Assembly: GCA_029265975.1 (NCBI GenBank) | Contig: JAJUGN010000003.1 | Span: forward strand, 1-64,000 | DNA: 64,000 nucleotides | Source of the DNA: Clostridiales bacterium | GTDB taxonomy: Bacteria; Bacillota; Clostridia; Oscillospirales; Oscillospiraceae | Reading direction: 5' to 3' | Shown: piece after piece, positions 57,109-64,000 of the stretch | Position numbering within the stretch: the first letter of the stretch is position 1 | How the letters are laid out: every line of letters starts with the position of its first letter | The notes under the pieces: generated by a model | Told to the model about the DNA's origin: nothing | Databases searched by the model: none | The model's input: the letters and a program-made list of their open reading frames with translations, nothing else | Program-made: the position numbers and the translations under genes

Positions 57109-58536
57109 TTACTGCTTGTTCTTTGCGGCCTTGCCGCGGAAAAGCGAAAGTCCCGTTCCGGCAAGACATATGAAGGCGTATATTACGAGGGCCGTGCGGA
57201 TCGCGTCGGAGAGCGTCTCCGGAGGGGCCTTGGATATCACCACGTTGCCGACGCAGGCGCCGAGTATATAAATGATAATTACCATGGATACTGACTGTCC
57301 GAGCGTACGCATGGTCCCCAAAATGGAATTTGCCTCGCCGTAATGCGACTTGTCCACGCACGAGAGCACGGCATTGGTGTTAGGCGACGAGAAAAAGCCG
57401 AAGCCTATCCCTATGACCGCAAGAGCGAATATTATTCGCCAGAGCGGAAAGTCCACGCTGATCGTGCTCAGCAGAAAAAGACCCAGTGCCGAAATCGCCA
57501 TGCCCGCCGAAGCAAGCTTGTGGGGCGCCACGCGCTCGGAAAGACGTCCGGCAAACGGCGAAATGACGGTCATGACCAGCGGCTGGCTGATAAGCACGAG
57601 TCCGGCCGCGGACGAGGAGAGTCCCTTCACGTTCTGCAGGTACAGCGACATGGTATAGCTGAGGGCAAAAGTCGCCCCGTAATTGAGCAGGGCCGCAAGG
57701 TTCGAGAGCGTGTATCCCATATCGAGGGCAAAGAGCCTGACCTGGACGAGCGGATATGGCGAGCGCTTTTCCCATACCGCGAAGCAGGGCAGGAGCACTA
57801 TGGATAAAAGCACGAGAAGCTTGGCCCACAAGCCGTCCCTCCAGCTCGAAAGCCCGAAAATCAAAGAGAAAACCATTACAATATAGAGTATGTTGCCAGG
57901 TATGTCGTGCTCATGCTTTTCCGAAGCCTCGCTCCTGCTTATGAAGCGGTTTGCAAGGTAAAGAGACACTACGGACATTGCAAAGGCCACGGCAAATATC
58001 GAGCGCCAGCCCAGCGCCGAGTTGAGCAGCCCGCCTAGCACCGGACCCGTGCTGAGCCCGGCATAAGTGGCCGTCACCGAGTAGCCGAGTATTCTTCCCC
58101 GCATCCGGGATGGAAATGCGTTCAGAAGCAGCGGGATGTTCGCGCTGAATATCATCGCCGAGCCGACGCCCTGAAGGGATCGGGCCGCTATTAAAAGGCC
58201 TATTGAATTTGCGAGGGCGGACGCTATGCTGGTCGCGGCGAAAATCACCGTGCCTGCAATAAATATCCTACGCCTGTCCGTGACGTCCGCGAGATGCCCG
58301 AACGGCACGCTCAGAACCGCTACGACGAGAGTAAACACGCTTACGACCCATGTGACGGTGGTGGCGCCGCTGTTGAGCTGGCTGCTTATGTCCGTGACGG
58401 ACAGGTTCAGAGCGGAGGTCATAAACGGCACGACATAGGCCGTGACTAGAGCCACCGCCATCGTCGCCTTCTGGCGGGCGGTGAAACTGTCCCCGAGAGC
58501 GGATGCGTCCCGGGGCTCAAAGCTGTTTGAAGACAT
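57109..58536 (-). CDS. Multidrug-type MFS transporter (DHA2-like)
   Basis: A 475-aa, roughly 14-helix MFS protein. It has the antiporter motif A variant PFGHLADVTDRRRIF between helices 2 and 3, RSLQGVGSAMIF, the motif C GYSVTATYAGLSTGPVLGG and ALGWRSIF, all typical of the EmrB/QacA group of proton-driven exporters. AGGGG precedes ATG 58536. Substrate unknown; no regulator is adjacent. Confidence 0.88.
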   Translation of the reverse strand: MSSNSFEPRDASALGDSFTARQKATMAVALVTAYVVPFMTSALNLSVTDISSQLNSGATTVTWVVSVFTLVVAVLSVPFGHLADVTDRRRIFIAGTVIFAATSIASALANSIGLLIAARSLQGVGSAMIFSANIPLLLNAFPSRMRGRILGYSVTATYAGLSTGPVLGGLLNSALGWRSIFAVAFAMSVVSLYLANRFISRSEASEKHEHDIPGNILYIVMVFSLIFGLSSWRDGLWAKLLVLLSIVLLPCFAVWEKRSPYPLVQVRLFALDMGYTLSNLAALLNYGATFALSYTMSLYLQNVKGLSSSAAGLVLISQPLVMTVISPFAGRLSERVAPHKLASAGMAISALGLFLLSTISVDFPLWRIIFALAVIGIGFGFFSSPNTNAVLSCVDKSHYGEANSILGTMRTLGQSVSMVIIIYILGACVGNVVISKAPPETLSDAIRTALVIYAFICLAGTGLSLFRGKAAKNKQ

Positions 58537-58689
58537 TTGACAAACCCCTGTTTCAGTTATTAGCGTTTTTTATGTCGTACATTATATCATTGGCGGCCGC
58601 GGGTGTATATCATCTTTTTTCTCTCTTTTATCGACAAATCGGAAAAAGTATTTTTATGCTCCGATTTATCAAACCAATCGGAAAACTAT

Positions 58690-58717
58690 TTGTTTTTGTC
58701 GAAAAATTATGTATAAT
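58690..58717 (+). promoter_or_regulatory. Promoter of the zinc-ribbon membrane protein gene
   Basis: -35 TTGTTT (58690-58695), 16-bp spacer, -10 TATAAT (58712-58717), 46 bp before the start codon. Confidence 0.6.
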
Positions 58718-58763
58718 AATGGTGTGTAAGCTCGAAAACTTGAGCACGGGAGGGTTAAACTCC

Positions 58764-60452
58764 ATGGAAAAAGAACGCTTATTGGTTGAAATAAGGTCTA
58801 ATCTCGAAGGTCTGGGACTGGAGGTTCAGGCCGGAAACGGCACGGACATCTCCTTAAGCAGGGAGTTTGTGGACGCAAAATGGTCTTCCGGGAGCAAAAA
58901 AATAAGCTACGAGTCCTTCATATTTGCAAACGAAGACGATAAAACCGTTTACATGTACGAAAAGACAACCGAAACCGGCGGGGGCTTTTCGTTCGGAAGC
59001 GACAGCGGAACCACCTTCCAGTCCGGCTCCACTCTTTTCCGCAAGGTAAAAAGCACCAGGTACGGCCCCGGCGGCAAGGCCTATGAGTACGACCTTGATC
59101 TGGGGGCGATACCCAAAACGGTCAAGGAGGCCGCTTCAAAATACGGCTGGAAATTCAAAACCGTTCTCGGCAAGAACAAGGCTCTTTATCCCGCGGGCTA
59201 TATCCCCTCCTCGGCCCCCGTTTCGGAATCCCGGCCAGAAGAACGTCCGGCCGCGGGAACCGAAACCTCGTTCTGCGGCCAATGCGGAGCCGCGCTGAGC
59301 CCCGGTTCAAGGTTCTGCGACAAATGCGGAAAGCCCGTGGCCGCTGCTCCTCCCGTTCAAAGCGCTACGCAGGCCGCTCCGGCAAAGAACGTAGCTTCCG
59401 GTGGAGAAAACGGCGCTCAAAACGGCGCGAAATCAGAAAGCGGCAACAAAAGCAAAAAGCTCTTCACCGTTGGCCTTATTTTGCTCGCCCTTATTGCGCT
59501 TTTCCTTATGTCTGCCGGCAAAGTCGGCCTTGTCGGCTGGGTCTTCGCCATAATTCTGCTGGTCGTATATTTCCTTATAAGGAAGCTTCTCATAAGAAAA
59601 GGCTGCCTATTCAACGCCGTAATCTTTATACTGTTCTTGTTTATGCTGTTTGTCACCTTCAGCCTTACTCAAAAAACCGTGACAAGCGGAGCTACACCCA
59701 AGAGCGGCTCCTCGCCGAGTCCCGCCGCAAGCGCGCAGACGGCTTTGAAGCCGACCCAGTCGGTTTTGCCCTCTTCCCAGGCCGCGCCCCTTTTCAGAAT
59801 CGATTACCTCAGCCTGGGTCTGTGGCCTTCCTTTACATACACCTCGGACACGGGAAACAATATGCAGCTCGGCCTCGCCGGCGACATCGGCTTTTCGCTC
59901 TACCTGAATCCCGCCGCCCTGCAGAATCCGGCGGACAAGGTCTCAAAAATCAGCGTTAACGTAAAAACCCTGAAAGCCCCCGCATACGGAAGCGTGAAGC
60001 TTTACAGGATGAGACCCGACCTCGCCTCCCCTCCGAGCAGGCCGTCGGAGCAGAGCAAATATGCAATTCCCATGAGCTTTGATCTGACTGTAAAGGACAG
60101 CTACAGCTCGAACGAGGATCCGAAGGATTACCTGATTTCCTATTACAACTCCCTCAGCTCCGGCCAGGTGAGGATATACTACTGCGTCCACAACCTTATG
60201 CCCGTTGACCCCGCCATCCCCTCATGGATAGATAACGTGCCTGTCGCAGTCGGCAAGGGCATCAGCTCCGACGCTCTCCGCGGCACCATCGGCCTCGAAA
60301 TCCTGATAACGATGCAGAGCGGCGAAAGGCACAGGATATATGTCGAGCGCGAAATGATAAAAGGCGACTTTTTCAGCAAAAACAGGCTCCCCAATGTGAC
60401 CGAGGACTATCAGGGGAAAACAAGCCCCATAGTCTCGGCAAAGGTTGGCTGA
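58764..60452 (+). CDS. Zinc-ribbon membrane protein, function unknown
   Basis: A 562-aa protein in distinct blocks: a soluble N-terminal domain (1-150) with YGPGGKAYEYDLDLG; a zinc ribbon CGQCGAALSPGSRFCDKCGK (about 171-190); an Ala/Pro/Ser linker; three hydrophobic helices (about 235-320); a second low-complexity linker; and a C-terminal domain (about 350-560) with YLSLGLWPSFTY. ATG 58764 follows GGGAGG; the frame open to 58503 covers the MFS leader. Such ribbon-plus-membrane proteins are common in Firmicutes without known role. Confidence 0.75.
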   Translation: MEKERLLVEIRSNLEGLGLEVQAGNGTDISLSREFVDAKWSSGSKKISYESFIFANEDDKTVYMYEKTTETGGGFSFGSDSGTTFQSGSTLFRKVKSTRYGPGGKAYEYDLDLGAIPKTVKEAASKYGWKFKTVLGKNKALYPAGYIPSSAPVSESRPEERPAAGTETSFCGQCGAALSPGSRFCDKCGKPVAAAPPVQSATQAAPAKNVASGGENGAQNGAKSESGNKSKKLFTVGLILLALIALFLMSAGKVGLVGWVFAIILLVVYFLIRKLLIRKGCLFNAVIFILFLFMLFVTFSLTQKTVTSGATPKSGSSPSPAASAQTALKPTQSVLPSSQAAPLFRIDYLSLGLWPSFTYTSDTGNNMQLGLAGDIGFSLYLNPAALQNPADKVSKISVNVKTLKAPAYGSVKLYRMRPDLASPPSRPSEQSKYAIPMSFDLTVKDSYSSNEDPKDYLISYYNSLSSGQVRIYYCVHNLMPVDPAIPSWIDNVPVAVGKGISSDALRGTIGLEILITMQSGERHRIYVEREMIKGDFFSKNRLPNVTEDYQGKTSPIVSAKVG

Positions 60453-60569
60453 AAGCAGGGCTCGCCCTTATGCGATAGCGGTTAGGAGAATGAAATTCAA
60501 ATTGGGCATTGTGTTTTCGCGTGAATCTGCTAGAATAACCATATATTTATTAACCGGCGAGGTATTGAA

Positions 60570-61319
60570 ATGCTGAGGATGATAAACGTCGGCGTGGCTT
60601 TTGAAGGCGACTCCGGCAACAAGGAAGTACTGAAGGATATCAATCTTACACTGGAAAACAATAAAATCTATGTAATGACCGGCCCGAACGGCGGCGGAAA
60701 ATCCTCCATAGCCAAGGCTATTATGGGAATATATCCGACAAGCGGGCGTATAATGCTCGACGATACGGATATATCGGAAATGGGCATTACCGAAAGGGCA
60801 AGGCAGGGCATAGGCTACGCCTTTCAGATGCCCGCGCGTTTCAAGGGCCTGAAGGTCCGCGACCTGCTCAGGCTTGCCTCAGGCGGCGAAAAAATCGACG
60901 AGTGCCAGCTGCTTTACGACGTGGGGCTTTGCGCCCAGGACTATCTGAACCGCGAAATAAACGCCACCTTCTCGGGCGGCGAGCTTAAGCGGATAGAAAT
61001 AGCGAGCATACTCGCCCGCAGGCTGAAGGTAGCCCTGTTCGACGAGCCGGAGGCGGGCATCGACCTCTGGAGCTTCCAGCGCCTTACCGAGACCTTCGAG
61101 GCCCTGCACAGGAAGTACGACACCACCATCGTTATCATTTCCCATCAGGAGAGGATACTGCGTCTGGCGGACGAGGTCATACTGATTTCCGACGGCACCG
61201 TAAGCGGAAGGACCAGCCACGAGGAATTTTTGAATCAGATTTCGGAAATGGATTCGAATTGCCTATGCAAGTCGGACTGTATCAAGGGAGGCGCCGCGAA
61301 TGCTGAATGCAGTAGATAA
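60570..61319 (+). CDS. sufC: SufC-type ATPase of minimal SUF system
   Basis: A 249-aa ABC ATPase with Walker A GPNGGGKSS, Q-loop YAFQMPARFKGL (the FQ-P pattern of SufC), signature FSGGELKR, Walker B ALFDEPEAGIDLW and SHQER. The C-terminus adds CLCKSDCIKGG, a short Cys cluster not usual in SufC. It overlaps the SufB/D-like gene by 20 bp. Together they form the two-gene scaffold for Fe-S cluster assembly found in anaerobes (called SmsCB in recent literature). No sufS/sufU is present in the window. Confidence 0.88.
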   Translation: MLRMINVGVAFEGDSGNKEVLKDINLTLENNKIYVMTGPNGGGKSSIAKAIMGIYPTSGRIMLDDTDISEMGITERARQGIGYAFQMPARFKGLKVRDLLRLASGGEKIDECQLLYDVGLCAQDYLNREINATFSGGELKRIEIASILARRLKVALFDEPEAGIDLWSFQRLTETFEALHRKYDTTIVIISHQERILRLADEVILISDGTVSGRTSHEEFLNQISEMDSNCLCKSDCIKGGAANAECSR

Positions 61320-62220
61320 AAAGCTTCTTGAGGAGGTGGCGGGTCTTCACGAGATTCCGCAGGGCGCCTACAACATCAGGAAAAACGGCGAGGGCATAAG
61401 CAGGAACACCACCGCCAACATCAATATCGTTACGAAAAAGGACAAGCCCGGCATAGACGTCATAATCAAACCGGGAACGAAAAACGAGAGCGTCCACATT
61501 CCCGTTATCATGTCGAAGGAGGGCCTTACCGACGTCGTCTACAATACTTTTGAGATAGGCGAAGATTCCGACGTCGTCATAGTGGCCGGCTGCGGCATAC
61601 ACAACTCCGGCGACGGCAGGGCCCAGCACGACGGCATACACGAGTTTTTTGTGCGCAGGGGCGCGAAAATGAAGTATGTCGAGAAGCACTACGGAGAAGG
61701 CAGCGGCCGGGGCGAAAAAGTGCTTAACCCCAAAACCGTCATCGAAGTGGAGGCGGGCGGCGTCGCGGAGCTGGAAATGGTCCAGATAAAGGGCGTGGAC
61801 AGGACGGTCCGCGACACCGAGGTAGTTCTTCATGAGAACGCCCGCCTGATAGTAACGGAAAGGCTGCTGACATATATGGAGCAGACGGCGGAGTCCATCA
61901 TAACGGTCGAGCTTAAGGGTGAGGATTCGAGCGCCCAGATAATTTCCCGCTCCGTCGCCCAGAACGATTCGAAGCAGGTGTTCCATCTCAATCTTCGCGG
62001 CCACGCAAAATGCCGAGGGCATATACAATGCGACTCCATCATCATGGACAACGCCCATGTGTCTTCCATACCCGAAATATCGGCTCTTCATTCGGACGCC
62101 CAGCTTATACACGAGGCGGCCATCGGAAAAATCGCTTCCGACCAGCTCGTGAAGCTTATGACCCTCGGGCTCACCGAAAAAGAAGCGGAGGATACCGTGC
62201 TAAAAGGATTTCTCAACTAA
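61300..62220 (+). CDS. sufB: SufB/SufD-type Fe-S assembly protein (short form)
   Basis: A 306-aa single-domain SufBD protein with the core beta-helix (VEAGGVAELEMVQIKGVDRTVRD, LKGEDSSAQIISRSVAQ, CRGHIQCDSIIMDN, PEISALHSDAQLIHEAAIGKI). The AxExxIG-like C-terminal HEAAIGKI supplies Glu/His thought to bind the nascent cluster, and Cys in GHAKCRGHIQC are candidate ligands. It is about 150 residues shorter than E. coli SufB, matching the archaic SmsB form. GGGAGG precedes ATG 61300. Confidence 0.88.
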   Translation: MLNAVDKKLLEEVAGLHEIPQGAYNIRKNGEGISRNTTANINIVTKKDKPGIDVIIKPGTKNESVHIPVIMSKEGLTDVVYNTFEIGEDSDVVIVAGCGIHNSGDGRAQHDGIHEFFVRRGAKMKYVEKHYGEGSGRGEKVLNPKTVIEVEAGGVAELEMVQIKGVDRTVRDTEVVLHENARLIVTERLLTYMEQTAESIITVELKGEDSSAQIISRSVAQNDSKQVFHLNLRGHAKCRGHIQCDSIIMDNAHVSSIPEISALHSDAQLIHEAAIGKIASDQLVKLMTLGLTEKEAEDTVLKGFLN

Positions 62221-62262
62221 TATACTGGGAGGACCTGAAGTTTATTAGGTCCTCCCAGTATA
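62221..62262 (+). terminator. Terminator of sufCB
   Basis: A perfect 16-bp stem (TATACTGGGAGGACCT / AGGTCCTCCCAGTATA) with a 10-base loop beginning right at the stop codon. No T tract, so it may also act as an mRNA 3' stabiliser. Confidence 0.75.
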
Positions 62263-62415
62263 TTAGCGGCCTTAAAATCCGCCTCTTTTTTGCAATTGGC
62301 GGCAAAATTTCCAAAATCCTCCGCGCAGGCGGGCGATTAATACATTTTTAACGTAAAACCAGTAAAATTTCATACCAAATTTATGCATTTTCAACTTCAC
62401 TTCTGCAAACAACAA

Positions 62416-62443
62416 TTGACACTATGATTTGTCATGATATAAT
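62416..62443 (+). promoter_or_regulatory. Promoter of the PelF-type gene
   Basis: -35 TTGACA (62416-62421), 16-bp spacer, -10 TATAAT (62438-62443). The spacer holds the inverted repeat ATGA-TTTG-TCAT, a possible operator. The leader is about 105 nt. Confidence 0.8.
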
Positions 62444-62555
62444 TTATTATTATAGTTTTGCAATCGGCTGATACATATTGGGTAATGTTTTTATATATTT
62501 GTATTGCTTCATCGCCCTTGCGCCTGGGTAATAATATAACCTGCCGGGAGACTTT

Positions 62556-64000
62556 ATGGGAGACAGAATAAGAGTTATGATGACAACCGAGGGCACCTAC
62601 CCCTTCCACGCGGGCGGCGTCAGCACCTGGTGCGACTTGCTTTTGCACGGCAAGCCGGAGAGTATAGACTATCTCCTTTACAGTGTCATCATGAACCCCT
62701 TCGTCACCCAGAAATTTAATCTGCCCCAGGGCACAAGGCTCATAAAAGTACCCTTGTGGGGCACCGAGGAGCCCGGCGAGCACCTTGAGCAGCCTTTCTC
62801 AGAAGTTTACTCCAAGAAGCTGAAGACCACCGAAAAAATAGTAAAAGACGAGTTTCTCCCGCTTTTCAGGGATCTTGTGGAAGAAGCCTTCTCCGCCGTA
62901 AAGGACCCCGAGAAGTTCGGCGTCACCCTGCATAAAATGTACAGGTATTTCAGTACATATGAATACAGGGAGAGCTTCAAATCTGAGATCGTGTGGAATT
63001 ATTTCAAGGACTTTGTCTTTACATATACCTCGGACCCGGGCAACAAGATATCTACCCCGGACGCATTTTCCCTTGTCCAGAGCATAGGCTGGCTGTACAG
63101 GTTCTTCACGGTATTGAACACCCCCGTGCCCGAGGTGGACGTTTCCCACTCCGTCGCCGCCGCTTTCTGCGGCATTCCCTGCGTGATAGCGAAGCTTGAA
63201 TACGACGCTCCCTTTCTTCTTACGGAGCACGGCATATATTTAAGGGAACAGTACCTTTCCCTGAGCAAACGGAACTATCCTCCTTATCTCAACACCTTCC
63301 TGATAAGGTTTGTTAATTCGATAGTGTCCCTCAATTATTTTTACGCCGACCAGGTCTCTCCCGTCTGCAATTACAATACGCGATGGGAGCGCAAGTTGGG
63401 GGTGAGGCCCGAGAAAATAAAGGTCATATACAACGGTGTAGACGAGAAAATATTCGTGCCCTCCAGGTCCCGCCCGAAGAAGGATTATGTTTCCGTCGTT
63501 TCCGTCGCGAGAATAGATCCTATAAAAGATATAAAGACCCTTATGAGGGCCGCGGCGCTAATACTGAAAACAAATGAAAACGTAAGGTTTTCCGTTTTCG
63601 GCTCGGTTTCCGTCGAGTCTTATTACAAGGAATGCCTCGAACTGAAGGAAGAACTCCAACTCGGAGACAAGTTTGAGTTCAAGGGGCATTCATCCGATAT
63701 GGCCTCCGTATATCAGGATGCCGATATTATTGCTCTGTCAAGCATCTCCGAGGCTTTCCCATATACCGTCGTCGAAGCTATGATGACAGGCAAGCCGGTA
63801 GTCACCACAGGGGTGGGCGGCGTCGGCGAGGCCTTGGGCAGCTGCGGCGTCATCGTTAAGCCGAGAGACCACGAGAAGCTTGCCGAAGGCCTGCAGAAGC
63901 TCATTAAAGACAAGGCTCTCAGGGATTCCATGGGCGCGGATGCAAGGGAGCGCGCGCTGAACCTGTTTAAGGTTGACGCTTCGAGAAGGCAGTATTATTC
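62556..64000 (+). CDS. PelF-type GT4 glycosyltransferase (partial, runs off window)
   Basis: 481 codons are visible with no stop, so the gene continues past the right end. The start MGDRIRVMMTTEGTYPFHAGG with GGVSTW matches PelF-type GT4 enzymes, as do TEHGIYLREQY, VIYNGVD, SVARIDPIKDIKTLMRA and SISEAFPYTVVEAMMTGKPVV (nucleotide-sugar site). PelF polymerises the Pel exopolysaccharide backbone from UDP-GlcNAc, so downstream pel-like genes are expected. ATG 62556 has GGGAG upstream. Confidence 0.88.
   Translation, partial: MGDRIRVMMTTEGTYPFHAGGVSTWCDLLLHGKPESIDYLLYSVIMNPFVTQKFNLPQGTRLIKVPLWGTEEPGEHLEQPFSEVYSKKLKTTEKIVKDEFLPLFRDLVEEAFSAVKDPEKFGVTLHKMYRYFSTYEYRESFKSEIVWNYFKDFVFTYTSDPGNKISTPDAFSLVQSIGWLYRFFTVLNTPVPEVDVSHSVAAAFCGIPCVIAKLEYDAPFLLTEHGIYLREQYLSLSKRNYPPYLNTFLIRFVNSIVSLNYFYADQVSPVCNYNTRWERKLGVRPEKIKVIYNGVDEKIFVPSRSRPKKDYVSVVSVARIDPIKDIKTLMRAAALILKTNENVRFSVFGSVSVESYYKECLELKEELQLGDKFEFKGHSSDMASVYQDADIIALSSISEAFPYTVVEAMMTGKPVVTTGVGGVGEALGSCGVIVKPRDHEKLAEGLQKLIKDKALRDSMGADARERALNLFKVDASRRQYY

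Overview
The window looks like a chromosome segment of a Gram-positive anaerobe of class Clostridia (Bacillota). The signs are a ferredoxin-dependent 2-oxoacid oxidoreductase (korDABC), biotin pyruvate carboxylase, FtsK/SpoIIIE, BlaI/BlaR1, an EFR1-type flavodoxin-ferredoxin, a yjdF riboswitch, S-layer homology domains, strong GGAGG ribosome sites with frequent GTG/TTG starts, and dense intrinsic terminators. I cannot fix the genus. No rRNA or complete tRNA gene is present.

Layout. 1-920 is the edge of a mobile island: the end of an IS3-type element, a gene it has beheaded (nucleoside 2-deoxyribosyltransferase-like), and a 3' half of an initiator-type tRNA that looks like an attachment-site scar. 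1.3-6.4 kb (minus) is a sugar-acid catabolic cluster: GntR regulator, two enolase-superfamily dehydratases and an APC permease. 7.1-10.6 kb (plus) is a P-loop ATPase plus korDABC. 10.9-19.6 kb (minus) holds LysR, FtsK, UppP, small GNAT and MmcQ genes, a hydrolase-GNAT fusion and EFR1. 19.9-23.0 kb (plus) is a DUF1836 / phasin-like / ABC1-kinase unit. 23.2-32.1 kb (minus) has BlaR1-BlaI, two redox proteins and a TetR-controlled ABC exporter. 32-38 kb has a hydrolase, riboswitch-controlled yjdF, four tandem soluble mini-chemoreceptors and aroK. A probable structured non-coding RNA lies at 38.15-38.45 kb. Then come hpt, a cytidylate-kinase-like/nuclease-like fusion, an SLH protein, msrAB, three URO-D-type methyltransferases, nitroreductase and pyc. 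53-57 kb is a zinc-uptake locus (zur, znuCB divergent from znuA around a palindromic operator). The right end holds an MFS exporter, a zinc-ribbon membrane protein, a minimal two-gene SUF system (SufC/SufB-like) and a truncated PelF-type glycosyltransferase.

The most unusual feature is a dispersed element of about 193 bp with five copies (10651, 18544, 28683, 40382, 56789). Each copy sits in a gene-end (terminator) position, has imperfect 12-bp terminal inverted repeats, and folds into four hairpins with compensatory changes between copies. In four copies the element is bracketed by two direct copies of a locus-specific hairpin. The duplicated unit is always the whole palindrome (33, 26, 26 and 27 bp), abutting the element exactly. 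This looks like a non-autonomous mobile element that targets terminator hairpins and duplicates them, while carrying its own bidirectional terminator. I do not recognise it as a described family.
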